A stretch of 54,611 nt of DNA from Candidatus Nanopelagicales bacterium (lineage in GTDB: Bacteria > Actinomycetota > Actinomycetes > S36-B12): positions 1-54,611 of the forward strand of contig SHUQ01000004.1 of NCBI GenBank assembly GCA_009694585.1, given 5' to 3'. A program made the translations under genes and the position numbers. Shown here piece by piece: positions 43,737 to 53,483 of this stretch; position 1 is the first letter of the stretch, and each line of letters begins with the position of its first letter. The notes below the pieces were generated by a model. The model searched no databases. It saw nothing but the letters and a program-made list of their open reading frames with translations, and was not told the DNA's origin.

Positions 43737-43791
43737 TTGCACCGGTGCTAGCAGTAAGACCAATGTACTTCCCGAGACAAGCGAGGATCAT

Positions 43792-43986
43792 ATGCCGAAG
43801 CAAAAGACACACAGCGGTGCGAAGAAACGATTCAAGATCACTGGCTCAGGAAAGATAACCCACGAGCAGGCGAATCGTCGTCACCTGATGGAAAGTAAGT
43901 CGGCCAAGCGCACTCGTCGCCTTGAGTCCGACCAGGTGGTCGCTCCAGCAGACCGCAAGAGGGTCAAGAAGCTTCTAGGCCGCTAA
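43792..43986 (+). CDS. rpmI: 50S ribosomal protein L35
   Basis: [22 protein letters not shown]...[13 protein letters not shown]. Confidence 0.97.
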   Translation: MPKQKTHSGAKKRFKITGSGKITHEQANRRHLMESKSAKRTRRLESDQVVAPADRKRVKKLLGR

Positions 43987-44028
43987 CCGCTTTCGTCCAA
44001 CTATCCACCTCGTTTTCAGGAGACTGAC

Positions 44029-44391
44029 ATGGCACGTGTTAAACGCGCAGTAAATGCGCACAAGAAGCGTCGCGAGATCCTCGAGCGCGCCAGTGGTTAC
44101 CGTGGGCAGCGCTCACGCTTGTACCGCAAGGCCAAGGAGCAGGTAACTCACTCTCTCGTCTATGCGTACGCGGATCGACGCACGCGCAAAGGTGACTTCC
44201 GCCGCCTTTGGATCCAGCGCATCAACGCCGGCGCCCGCGCCAATGGCATGACCTACAACCGCATGATCCAAGGCCTAAAGGCTGCCGGGGTTGAAGTTGA
44301 CCGCCGCATGCTCGCAGAGCTTGCGGTCAACGATGCACCGGCATTTGCCACGCTCGTCGAGGTTGCTCGCGCTGCAGTGCCTACGTCCTAA
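44029..44391 (+). CDS. rplT: 50S ribosomal protein L20
   Basis: [39 protein letters not shown]...[10 protein letters not shown]. Confidence 0.98.
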   Translation: MARVKRAVNAHKKRREILERASGYRGQRSRLYRKAKEQVTHSLVYAYADRRTRKGDFRRLWIQRINAGARANGMTYNRMIQGLKAAGVEVDRRMLAELAVNDAPAFATLVEVARAAVPTS

Positions 44392-44397
44392 AAATTC

Positions 44398-45219
44398 GTG
44401 GCACAGGTGGATCTAACTTCTCGGCGGTCGGCAGCGGTCGTCGCGGTCAAACGACTGCACACCAAGGCTGGCCGCAAGGATTCTCAAACTTTCCTCATTG
44501 AGGGTCCACAGGCGTTGCGCGAGGCATTTTCACACCGAGCCGATATCCGCCAGGTGTATGTCACTTCTGATGCCGTGGCACGCTGGGCTGAGATTATGCA
44601 GGCGGCGCGGGCTGCAGAGGTCGAAATCACCATCGTGTCTGACAGCGTGCTTGAGGCGATGGCCGAAACCAAGTCTCCCCAGGGCTGGCTAGCGACATGC
44701 AGGATGGAGATTTCGACACTTGAGGAAATCTTTTCCGCACGGCCCCAGGTATTGGTGGCACTTGATCAGGTATCTGATCCAGGCAATGTAGGCACGATTA
44801 TCCGTACTGCTGATGCAGCAGGTGCTAACGCGGTGCTGCTAACTGGGGAGTCGGTTGACCCTTTCAACGGGAAGTGTGTGCGGGCCAGCGCGGGTTCAAT
44901 ATTTCACCTGCCCGTAGTGCCAGAGTTGAGCGTTGAGCAACTGGTAGCAGTAGCCCGGCAGCAGGGCACGGGAATAGCGGTAACAAGTGCCACGGGCGAA
45001 TGTGACCTATTCGAATGGCTGGATTCGGCTCCTGTGATGAATCCCACGATGTGGGTATTTGGCTCAGAAGCCCACGGAGTGAGCGCGGAATTGTACGAGG
45101 CGGCCGATGTGCGGGTTCGAATCCCAATCCATGGTGCGGCCGAATCTCTAAATATTGCGTCGGCCGTAGCCGTATGTTTGTACGCGGACGTGGACCGTCG
45201 GCGTGCGAGACTTACGTAA
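44398..45219 (+). CDS. TrmH/SpoU-family RNA 2'-O-methyltransferase
   Basis: LVALDQVSDPGNVGTIIRTADAAGANAVLLT, FGSEAHGVS, RIPIHGAAESLNIASAVAVCLY (SPOUT motifs). Confidence 0.92.
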   Translation: MAQVDLTSRRSAAVVAVKRLHTKAGRKDSQTFLIEGPQALREAFSHRADIRQVYVTSDAVARWAEIMQAARAAEVEITIVSDSVLEAMAETKSPQGWLATCRMEISTLEEIFSARPQVLVALDQVSDPGNVGTIIRTADAAGANAVLLTGESVDPFNGKCVRASAGSIFHLPVVPELSVEQLVAVARQQGTGIAVTSATGECDLFEWLDSAPVMNPTMWVFGSEAHGVSAELYEAADVRVRIPIHGAAESLNIASAVAVCLYADVDRRRARLT

Positions 45220-45243
45220 TCCGTGCGAGTGAGAAGGGGCCCA

Positions 45244-46047
45244 ATGACATACGTGAAATTGCCGATTTTTGAGCAGACCGGATATGTCGTGCTGGATTCA
45301 TATGATCAGTTACGTGATTCCCGCGAATGGGAGAACTTGGTATTCGTCGACTGGAAGTCATCAGGTGACACCCGTTTCGCCCCGCTGGCTAGCGCTTATG
45401 GGCAGATGGAGTGCGATGGTTTCTGGAATCACACTCCTGCAAAAACCGACAAAGATGGAGTATGGGTGCCGGAGAATGTGGCGCTCGCCCCTCGACTTAC
45501 TGAACGGGCCCAAGAGCCGGGTGCCAATATCGGCCGGTGCCGAGTTATTGAGCTGCAGCCAAATACGTACGAGGATGCGATTTACAACTTGCACCGTGAT
45601 GACAATAATCGGCTGAATCCCGAAGGTACCGGTTGGATCGTGCGTGCCTTTTGCAATCTGACCGACAACCGCGACTCAGTGATGATTTTGCGGGAAGACA
45701 AGGACGACCCAGCGACCGAAACTCGAATCCCGCTGCCCGCCGGTGCCCAAGTTGTTATCGATACGCAGCGGTTGTATCACGCGGTTTGGCACCCCGGTGA
45801 TGAACCAAGGTATTGCTTGATCACCTCATACGAATCCGGTCCCGAACTTGATGCCTGGATCTCCGCTCGCCACCCGGTAGCTCTGGTGCCATCAGCACCC
45901 GTGGATCCTGACTTTGCCCATCAGGCGTACGCAGCGGCTGATGCCAAGCGGGCGGCACGCGAAGCGGCACTGGCGGCACAAAGTGCCGACCCAACATTTG
46001 GTAACGGCACCTTGCCCCCCACCATGGAGGTGTTGTCCGAAGCATGA
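45244..46047 (+). CDS. Uncharacterised protein, putative Fe(II)/2-oxoglutarate-dependent oxygenase
   Basis: LHRDDNN (HxD) ... [23 protein letters not shown] (distal H followed by R), consistent with a cupin/2OG-oxygenase facial triad. ATG 45244 with GAAGGGG SD preferred over GTG 45223. Confidence 0.6.
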   Translation: MTYVKLPIFEQTGYVVLDSYDQLRDSREWENLVFVDWKSSGDTRFAPLASAYGQMECDGFWNHTPAKTDKDGVWVPENVALAPRLTERAQEPGANIGRCRVIELQPNTYEDAIYNLHRDDNNRLNPEGTGWIVRAFCNLTDNRDSVMILREDKDDPATETRIPLPAGAQVVIDTQRLYHAVWHPGDEPRYCLITSYESGPELDAWISARHPVALVPSAPVDPDFAHQAYAAADAKRAAREAALAAQSADPTFGNGTLPPTMEVLSEA

Positions 46048-46961
46048 CCGATTTAGCGATTCCGTACGCAGCAGTGCTCCACGAGCTTGAAGCCGAAGCA
46101 ATTCATATTTACCGCGAGACCGCAGCAGCATTTCGCAACCCCGTGTTGCTTTACAGCATCGGCAAGGACTCTTCGGTGCTTTTGCATTTAGCCCTGAAGG
46201 CCTTCGCGCCAGCGCCGCTCCCATTCCCAGTCATGCACATCGATACCACCTGGAAGTTCCGCGAGATGATCGAGTTTCGTGATCTTCGCGCACAACAACT
46301 CGGGCTTGATCTACGGATCGCCCAGAACACAGCCGCGATGAACGAAGGGGTTACGCCATTTACGCATGGCACTCATGAGTACACGCGATTGATGAAGACT
46401 GTGGCACTTCGTGAGGGCATTGATAAGTATGGCTTTGACGCTGCAATAGGCGGCGCGCGTCGTGATGAAGAACGTAGTCGCGCTAAGGAGCGGATTTTCA
46501 GCCTTCGTGAACCAGGGCACCGCTGGGATCCGCGTAAGCAGCGACCAGAGTTCTGGCGAACCGCGAATACCACTTTGTCTGAGGGTCAAAGCATGCGAGT
46601 ATTCCCGCTTTCCAACTGGACCGAACTTGATGTTTGGCGATATATAGAACGTGAAGATATTCCGATTCCATCGCTGTACCTCGCCAAACCACGACCAGTT
46701 GTGGAGCGCGAAGGCGTCTTGATCATGGTCGATGACGAGAGGTTCCCGCTGCGCCCAGGAGAGCAAGCACAAATGAGATCCGTGCGTTTTCGAACCCTTG
46801 GCTGCTATCCACTAAGTGGTGCGGTGGAGTCCACGGCTGACACCATTGCCGACCTAATCGCCGAGATGGAGTCGTCCAATGTCTCTGAGCGTGCAGGTAG
46901 GTTGATCGACGGTGATGGCGGCAGTTCGATGGAGTCCAAGAAAGCTGAGGGTTACTTCTGA
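46044..46961 (+). CDS. cysD: Sulfate adenylyltransferase small subunit
   Basis: [22 protein letters not shown]-loop, [61 protein letters not shown]. Confidence 0.95.
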   Translation: MTDLAIPYAAVLHELEAEAIHIYRETAAAFRNPVLLYSIGKDSSVLLHLALKAFAPAPLPFPVMHIDTTWKFREMIEFRDLRAQQLGLDLRIAQNTAAMNEGVTPFTHGTHEYTRLMKTVALREGIDKYGFDAAIGGARRDEERSRAKERIFSLREPGHRWDPRKQRPEFWRTANTTLSEGQSMRVFPLSNWTELDVWRYIEREDIPIPSLYLAKPRPVVEREGVLIMVDDERFPLRPGEQAQMRSVRFRTLGCYPLSGAVESTADTIADLIAEMESSNVSERAGRLIDGDGGSSMESKKAEGYF

Positions 46962-48808
46962 TGTCTACCTCGCTAACGCCGGTGTTGCATCTTGTTACCT
47001 GTGGCTCCGTGGATGACGGTAAGTCGACCCTCATTGGTCGATTACTCGCCGAAACTGGCAGTGTGCCAAGTGATCAACTTGAGTACGCTCGCCAAACCCG
47101 CCGCGGCGGCTCGACTATTCCGGTTGGCGAGATTGATTTCTCGCTATTGACCGATGGCCTAGAAGCCGAGCGCGAACAGGGCATAACCATCGACGTTGCA
47201 TACCGGCACATGAATTTGCCGAATGGACGGCGGGTGCTTATCGCGGACGCCCCAGGCCACGAGCAGTACACCCGCAATATGGCAGTAGCCGCTTCGAACG
47301 GAGATGTCGCGGTGTTACTAGTTGACGCAGCGCGTGGGGTGCGCAAGCAAACACATCGGCATTTGACCGTCTGTGCCTTGATGGGCGTTAAAACGGTGGT
47401 GATTGCCGTAAACAAGATGGACCTAATTGACTATGACTGCGACACATTTGAAATATTGGTTGCGGAAATTACAGCCACTGCGTCTCGCCTCGGGGTACCC
47501 CAGGTCGTCGCAATCCCAATGAGCGCTTTCGCTGGCGAAAACGTTACGGCGGCGGCAACCACCATGCCTTGGTACCAAGGCCCCCACCTATTGGAGTTTT
47601 TGTCGGCGTGGGTGCCCATCGCTGACACCACAGCCTCACCATTTCGATTCCCGGTTCAGTTTGTAGTTCGCGCCGAAGGCAACTTTCGCGGCTACGCCGG
47701 AACGGTAGTGGCCGGTGAAATCGCACCCGGTGATGAGATCACCGTCGCCGATTCAGGCCGCACGGCGATTATCGATCGCATTGTTACTTATGAAAAAGAC
47801 TTGTCGAAGGCCGTGGCCGGACAAGCGGTTACCTTGACTCTCGATCATGAGGTTGATGTAACTCGCGGTGACCTTCTAGCCGCGAGCGGGGCAGGTTTGG
47901 TGCAGCCCGCCGACCGCTTTGGCGCGGACCTTGTCTGGCTTAGTGAAGAGCCACTGGCCCACGGCCGCTCCTACCTGCTGGTTTCGGGTTCAAGGTCAGT
48001 GCCAGCCACAGTAACCAGCGTTCGGTTCCAACTAGATGTTGAATCTGGTTTTGAGCATGCAGCCAGACTGCTCAATATGAACGATATCGGGCGTGTTGAG
48101 ATTGCGACCGATAAGCCGATCCCGATGGATCCATATGCGCTATGCCGAGATACCGGCGGTTTTTTGCTGGTTGACCGGGTGACCGCCGACACCGTCGCTG
48201 CGGGTTTGGTGCGGCATGTGATGCGACGAGCTTTCAATGTGGTACCGCATACCTATGACGTTGATCGCGAGGCGCGAGTTCGATTGATGGGTCATTCGGG
48301 CAAGGTGATCTGGCTAACCGGACTGCCCGGTTCAGGTAAGTCCACGATTGCTGATGCAGCGGTGGTGCGGCTGCACGCGATGGGCGTTCACACCTATGTG
48401 CTTGACGGTGACAACGTGCGCACCGGGTTGAATAAGGATCTTGGGTTCACTCCAGAGGACCGAGCCGAGAATGTGCGTCGGGTTGCTGAAGTTGGCAAAT
48501 TGATGAGCGATGCGGGTTTAGTTGTACTGGTGGCTCTTGTGTCGCCTTATCGCGGGGATCGGGCGGCAGCGCGCGAGCTGTTTTCCGCAGGGGATTTCCT
48601 TGAAGTTTATGTTGACACTCCCGTTGAGGTATGTGCTGAACGCGATCCCAAGGGCCTTTATGCCAAGGCGGCTGCTGGAAACCTACCCAATATGACCGGT
48701 CGCGGTCAGGCCTACCAGGTACCGGAGCATCCTGACCTGATTTTGCACGGAACTGGAGATCTTGACGCCACGGTGGAGCAATTGGCCAAGGCGATCCTCG
48801 GCGAGTGA
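46961..48808 (+). CDS. cysNC: Bifunctional sulfate adenylyltransferase large subunit / adenylylsulfate kinase
   Basis: CysN GTPase motifs (TCGSVDDGKSTLIGRLL, DAPGHEQYTRNM, NKMDLID) fused to an APS kinase domain (WLTGLPGSGKSTIAD, LDGDNVRTGLNKDLGFTPEDRAENVRRVAEVGKLM). Confidence 0.94.
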   Translation: MSTSLTPVLHLVTCGSVDDGKSTLIGRLLAETGSVPSDQLEYARQTRRGGSTIPVGEIDFSLLTDGLEAEREQGITIDVAYRHMNLPNGRRVLIADAPGHEQYTRNMAVAASNGDVAVLLVDAARGVRKQTHRHLTVCALMGVKTVVIAVNKMDLIDYDCDTFEILVAEITATASRLGVPQVVAIPMSAFAGENVTAAATTMPWYQGPHLLEFLSAWVPIADTTASPFRFPVQFVVRAEGNFRGYAGTVVAGEIAPGDEITVADSGRTAIIDRIVTYEKDLSKAVAGQAVTLTLDHEVDVTRGDLLAASGAGLVQPADRFGADLVWLSEEPLAHGRSYLLVSGSRSVPATVTSVRFQLDVESGFEHAARLLNMNDIGRVEIATDKPIPMDPYALCRDTGGFLLVDRVTADTVAAGLVRHVMRRAFNVVPHTYDVDREARVRLMGHSGKVIWLTGLPGSGKSTIADAAVVRLHAMGVHTYVLDGDNVRTGLNKDLGFTPEDRAENVRRVAEVGKLMSDAGLVVLVALVSPYRGDRAAARELFSAGDFLEVYVDTPVEVCAERDPKGLYAKAAAGNLPNMTGRGQAYQVPEHPDLILHGTGDLDATVEQLAKAILGE

Positions 48809-48823
48809 GATACTGCCGACCTG

Positions 48824-49933
48824 ATGTCTGGACCTAATACCTCCTTTGACCCTAAGCAGGTCGCTGTGCTGAGCGCCGAGGCCATCACCGCCATGGTCGC
48901 CACGGCCCGCGCGGCGGTGGTGGCTGCCGCTGATCTGGCCCAGTTAAAAGAGGTCCGGTTGGCGCACCTTGGTGATCGCTCCCCACTCGCCCTGGCTAAC
49001 CGCGATATTGGCGCCTTGCCGCCAGCGGCAAAAGCCGAGGTTGGCAAGCGGGTTGGTGAGGCTAGGGCGGCGGTCAAAGCGGCCCTTGATTCGCGCCAGA
49101 TCGAACTCGAACAAGCTCGTGATGAATTCGTACTCGCTGAGGAGTGCGTTGACGTCACCTTACCGGCGGCGCGTTCGCCGCTGGGTGCTCGGCATCCGCT
49201 CACTACCGTGATGGAGAGAATTTGCGATATCTTTGTCGCAATGGGTTACGACATCGCCGAAGGCCCAGAGGTAGAGGCCGAATGGGTAAACTTTGATGCG
49301 CTAAATGTGCCACCAGACCACCCGGCGCGCACTATGCAAGACACCTTCTACGTAACTTCATCAGAAAGTGGGGTGGTCTTACGAACCCAAACCTCCCCAA
49401 TTCAAATTCGCGCGATGCTAGATCGGCAACTACCTATCTATGTTGTTGCCCCCGGCCGGGTGTATCGCACCGATGAACTTGACGCCACCCATACTCCAGT
49501 TTTTCATCAGGTTGAAGGTCTTGCGGTTGACGAAGGGTTGACCATGGGGGACCTAAAGGGCACCCTTGACCACTTCGCCCAAGAAATGTTCGGGCCAGGC
49601 ATTGTGACCCGCCTCCGTCCTTCGTATTTTCCCTTCACCGAGCCAAGCGCGGAACTTGATGTTCAGTGTTTTGTGTGTCTTGGTGTCTCGGTTGATAATC
49701 CAGATGTGCCATGCCGCACCTGCGGTAGCGAGGGCTGGATCGAATGGGGCGGCTGCGGCATGGTCAATCCACGAGTTTTGCAGGCGGTCGGCATTGACTC
49801 GTCTAAGTACCGTGGTTTCGCATTCGGAATGGGAATTGAACGCACTCTAATGTTCCGAAACGGCGTAACAGATATGCGCGACATGGTCGAGGGCGATGTG
49901 CGGTTCTCTTTGGCTTTCGGCTTGGAGTCTTGA
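48824..49933 (+). CDS. pheS: Phenylalanyl-tRNA synthetase alpha subunit
   Basis: [79 protein letters not shown]. Confidence 0.97.
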   Translation: MSGPNTSFDPKQVAVLSAEAITAMVATARAAVVAAADLAQLKEVRLAHLGDRSPLALANRDIGALPPAAKAEVGKRVGEARAAVKAALDSRQIELEQARDEFVLAEECVDVTLPAARSPLGARHPLTTVMERICDIFVAMGYDIAEGPEVEAEWVNFDALNVPPDHPARTMQDTFYVTSSESGVVLRTQTSPIQIRAMLDRQLPIYVVAPGRVYRTDELDATHTPVFHQVEGLAVDEGLTMGDLKGTLDHFAQEMFGPGIVTRLRPSYFPFTEPSAELDVQCFVCLGVSVDNPDVPCRTCGSEGWIEWGGCGMVNPRVLQAVGIDSSKYRGFAFGMGIERTLMFRNGVTDMRDMVEGDVRFSLAFGLES

Positions 49934-52413
49934 TGCGCGCACCAGTGTCGTGGCTTCGCGAGTTGGTCGAAATTCCGGCTGATCAAACAGGGCGTGACAT
50001 TGCTGCTCGATTGATTCGAGCTGGCCTTGAAGTTGAAACTGTAGAAACAATAGGTGGGGGCGTTACCGGCGCGCTCTTTGTGGGCAGGGTTGTCGAAATC
50101 GAAGAACTGAGCGAATTCAAGAAGTCCATCAGGTGGTGTCAGGTTGATGTCGGAGCGGCAGGTGGCGGGATTCGCGGCATTATTTGCGGCGCGCGCAATT
50201 TTGTGGTCGATGACATTGTTGTTGTAGCTCTTCCCGGCACGGTGTTGCCGGGTGGATTTAAGATTGTGTCGCGTGAGACCTATGGCCATATCTCAGATGG
50301 CATGATCTGCTCCGAACGTGAACTGGCTCTAAGTGAAGAGCATGACGGCATCATGGTGCTCCCAGCGGGTACCCCAGGGGCCGATGCTGGGCCGATTATC
50401 GGAGTGGGCGAAGAAGTCCTTGACATTTCAGTCACTCCTGACCGCGGATACGCCTTGTCACTACGTGGCATTGCCCGTGAACTAGCAATTTCCTACGGGG
50501 CGCCTTTTCAAGATCCAGGTTTAACTGTTGCTGATCTTCGGGCACCTGCAACTAATGCATCGCCCGCGCAATGTGGTAGCGAGGACTTCGAGGCCTGCGC
50601 ACTTTTCACATTGCGAACCATTGTCGGGTTCGACCCGAAAGCGGCTTCACCACAGTGGATGAAGCAGCGCCTAACGGCCGGTGGCATGCGGCCAGTCTCA
50701 CTCGCGGTCGATGTCACTAACTACGTCATGCTCGAATTGGGCCAACCGCTGCACGCATTTGATCTCGATAAGTTGAATGGTCCGGTTCGTGCGGGTTGGG
50801 CGGAATCGGGGTCAACCCTAGAAACCCTCGACCATGTCACCCGGAATCTGACGCCGGATGACTTAGTGATTCTGGATGACGATGGCATCATTGGTTTAGC
50901 TGGCACCATGGGTGGGCTCGACGGTGAAATTGATGCTGACACGACCAATATTGCCATTGAAGCGGCGCACTTTGCGCCAAGTGTCGTTGCCCGGATGGGA
51001 AGACGGCACCAGCTTTCATCGGAGGCGTCAAGGCGCTTTGAACGTGGTGTTGATCGAACCTTGGCACCATATGCCTCAGCGCGTGCTGCTGCTTTACTTA
51101 TTGAATACGGTGGCGGTCAATATGTCGGCATGACCGCGGTTGAGGCGCCTCATGAGCCCAGTGTGATCAAGATGCCGGTGAGTGAGCCCGGGGCGGTTGC
51201 TGGGCTGCGCATCGATGCCCACGTGGTTGTTGAGCTACTTGTAGCCGTCGGTTGCGAGGTGCTTTCAAGTGATGACCAGTTGGAAGTCGTCGCGCCGCCC
51301 TGGCGGTCTGACTTAACCGATCCAGCCGATCTCGTCGAGGAAGTTGTTCGGTTAGTTGGATATGACTTGTTGCCGTCGACGCTTCCAGTTTCAGTCGCTG
51401 GCCATGGTTTATCAAAGTCACAGCGGCTAAAACGCCGAATTGGCATGACTTTGGCGGCACGCGGTTCGGTTGAAGTCCTCACCTATCCTTTTGTCAGCGC
51501 CGATGAGTTAGCTGATTTACAACTTCCGCTAACTGATATTCGACGATCAAAGGTGCGATTGGCAAACCCACTGTCTGATCAACAGCCTTACTTGCGCGCT
51601 TCGTTATTGCCCGGGTTACTTTCCGCGGCGCGCCGCAATTTAGGTCGAGGGATGAGCGGGGTACACGTATTTGAATTGGGTTCAGTATTTCAAGGTGAAA
51701 ACACCGGGTTGGCCCCGAGACCAAGTGTTCTAATTCGACCACGTGATGATGAGTGGGCGGCCTTAAATGAGCTACTGCCGAGCCAACCGGCGCACTTAGG
51801 TGTGGTGCTTGCGGGAGAGCGCGAGGAGGCAGGCTGGTGGGGGCCGGCCCAGCCATATGGCTGGCAAGACGCAATCCAGACGGCACTGCTCATTGCTGAC
51901 GTAATTGGAGCCGTGATCAGGATTGAGCAAGGCATCGACCCGGTATTTCACCCGGGCCGATGCGCCGAGATTAAGTGCGCGGGTGTCTCGATCGGGGCCG
52001 CTGGTGAGTTGCATCCGCGGGTTATCCAAGCTTGGGCGCTGCCGGCGCGCTCAAGTGCCCTCGAACTTGATCTAGACCAGCTCATCGCATCAGCCCCCGA
52101 CGTCAGGGCCGCCCCGGCGGTGAGCGCGCACCCGGTCGCCAAGGAAGATCTGGCGGTGGTGGTCGCTGACTCCGTAACGGTCGCCGCGGTGACCCAAGCC
52201 TTGCGGGCAGGTGCCGGTGAACTACTCGAGTCGATTCGGCTTTTTGATCTCTACCGCGGCCCACAAGTGCCCGCAGGGCACTGTTCGATGGCATTTGCGC
52301 TGCGGTTTCGGGCCCCCGACCGCACTTTGTCCGCTGATGAAACGGCGGCAGCCCGACAGGGGGCGATTAATCGGGCTGCGGCCGATTGCGGCGCGGCTAT
52401 CAGGGGCGCTTAG
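49933..52413 (+). CDS. pheT: Phenylalanyl-tRNA synthetase beta subunit
   Basis: APVSWLRELVEIP, tRNA-binding domain, DVTNYVMLELGQPLHAFDLDKL, SSEASRRFERGVDRTL, FDX-ACB C-terminus. Confidence 0.97.
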   Translation: MRAPVSWLRELVEIPADQTGRDIAARLIRAGLEVETVETIGGGVTGALFVGRVVEIEELSEFKKSIRWCQVDVGAAGGGIRGIICGARNFVVDDIVVVALPGTVLPGGFKIVSRETYGHISDGMICSERELALSEEHDGIMVLPAGTPGADAGPIIGVGEEVLDISVTPDRGYALSLRGIARELAISYGAPFQDPGLTVADLRAPATNASPAQCGSEDFEACALFTLRTIVGFDPKAASPQWMKQRLTAGGMRPVSLAVDVTNYVMLELGQPLHAFDLDKLNGPVRAGWAESGSTLETLDHVTRNLTPDDLVILDDDGIIGLAGTMGGLDGEIDADTTNIAIEAAHFAPSVVARMGRRHQLSSEASRRFERGVDRTLAPYASARAAALLIEYGGGQYVGMTAVEAPHEPSVIKMPVSEPGAVAGLRIDAHVVVELLVAVGCEVLSSDDQLEVVAPPWRSDLTDPADLVEEVVRLVGYDLLPSTLPVSVAGHGLSKSQRLKRRIGMTLAARGSVEVLTYPFVSADELADLQLPLTDIRRSKVRLANPLSDQQPYLRASLLPGLLSAARRNLGRGMSGVHVFELGSVFQGENTGLAPRPSVLIRPRDDEWAALNELLPSQPAHLGVVLAGEREEAGWWGPAQPYGWQDAIQTALLIADVIGAVIRIEQGIDPVFHPGRCAEIKCAGVSIGAAGELHPRVIQAWALPARSSALELDLDQLIASAPDVRAAPAVSAHPVAKEDLAVVVADSVTVAAVTQALRAGAGELLESIRLFDLYRGPQVPAGHCSMAFALRFRAPDRTLSADETAAARQGAINRAAADCGAAIRGA

Positions 52414-52447
52414 TTGAATTTTATGCGCGTATGCGTATAATCAACCT
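52414..52447 (+). promoter_or_regulatory. argC promoter (TTGAAT-N16-TATAAT) predicted to give a leaderless mRNA
   Basis: -35 TTGAAT 52414-52419, -10 TATAAT 52436-52441, 6-nt gap to ATG 52448. Overlaps the repeat TATGCG-CG-TATGCG. Confidence 0.7.
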
Positions 52448-53473
52448 ATGATCACCGCTGCTGTTGCCGGGGCCTCGGGGTATGCCGGCGGCGAACTACT
52501 TCGCCTCTTGGCCGGGCACCCAGATTTCGTGGTCGGCCCGGTCGCGGCCGGGGGTAAGGCCGGGCAGCGCCTGAGCCAGGTGCATCCGCAATTGATCTCC
52601 TTAGGCGATCGAGTATTTGATCCAACGACGCCCGCCGTGCTTGGCACAGCCGAAGTGGTTTTCTTGGCCTTGCCCCATGGCGAATCGGCGGCATTAGTAG
52701 CGCAGTTGCCTGGCACCTGCAAAGTGGTCGACCTCGGGGCAGATTTCCGACTTCGGGACGGCGCCCAGTGGGAGCAGTTCTATGGCCTGCCCCATGCGGG
52801 AGCTTGGGTTTATGGCCTGCCCGAGCTGCCCGGAGTTCGCGAGCAAATTATGGGTGCCTCGCGGGTGGCCAATCCTGGCTGCTTCCCAACCGCTGTTGCC
52901 TTAGCGCTGTCTCCGCTTTTAGTTGATGGCTTAATAGAATGCGATGACATAGTTGTTACCGCAACATCTGGCACCTCTGGTGCCGGGCGTAAAGCGGCCG
53001 AACATCTCATGGCCAGTGAAGTCATGGGGTCGATGTCGGCGTACAAAGTGGGCGGAGGGCATCAGCACACTCCGGAGATGGAGCAATCCCTCTCGGATTC
53101 AGCAGGTAGGAGTGTTCGACTCTCATTTACTCCGATGCTGGCGCCGATGCCTCGGGGCATCCTTGCTTCTTGTAGCGCAACAGCGGTTGCAGGTGCCGCC
53201 GCCGGGGTCCGCGAGTCATTGGTTTCGGCCTATGAAAATGAGCCCTTCGTGCATGTCTTACCACCAGGGCAGTGGCCGCAAACCGCTTCGGTATTCGGCA
53301 CCAATGCGGTGCACTTGCAGGTGGCATTTGATGAGCATTCGAATCGGGTAATCGTGATTAGTGCCATCGACAACTTGGGCAAGGGCGCGGCCGGTCAAGC
53401 CTTGCAAAACGCCAACATCATGCTTGGGCTTCCGGAAACTTTGGGCTTAACGAGTGATGGGGTAGCGCCATGA
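52448..53473 (+). CDS. argC: N-acetyl-gamma-glutamyl-phosphate reductase
   Basis: AAVAGASGYAGGELLRLLAGHP, ANPGCFPTAVALAL, TSGTSGAGRKA, DNLGKGAAGQALQN. Confidence 0.97.
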   Translation: MITAAVAGASGYAGGELLRLLAGHPDFVVGPVAAGGKAGQRLSQVHPQLISLGDRVFDPTTPAVLGTAEVVFLALPHGESAALVAQLPGTCKVVDLGADFRLRDGAQWEQFYGLPHAGAWVYGLPELPGVREQIMGASRVANPGCFPTAVALALSPLLVDGLIECDDIVVTATSGTSGAGRKAAEHLMASEVMGSMSAYKVGGGHQHTPEMEQSLSDSAGRSVRLSFTPMLAPMPRGILASCSATAVAGAAAGVRESLVSAYENEPFVHVLPPGQWPQTASVFGTNAVHLQVAFDEHSNRVIVISAIDNLGKGAAGQALQNANIMLGLPETLGLTSDGVAP

Positions 53474-53483
53474 GGTGGGTCTT

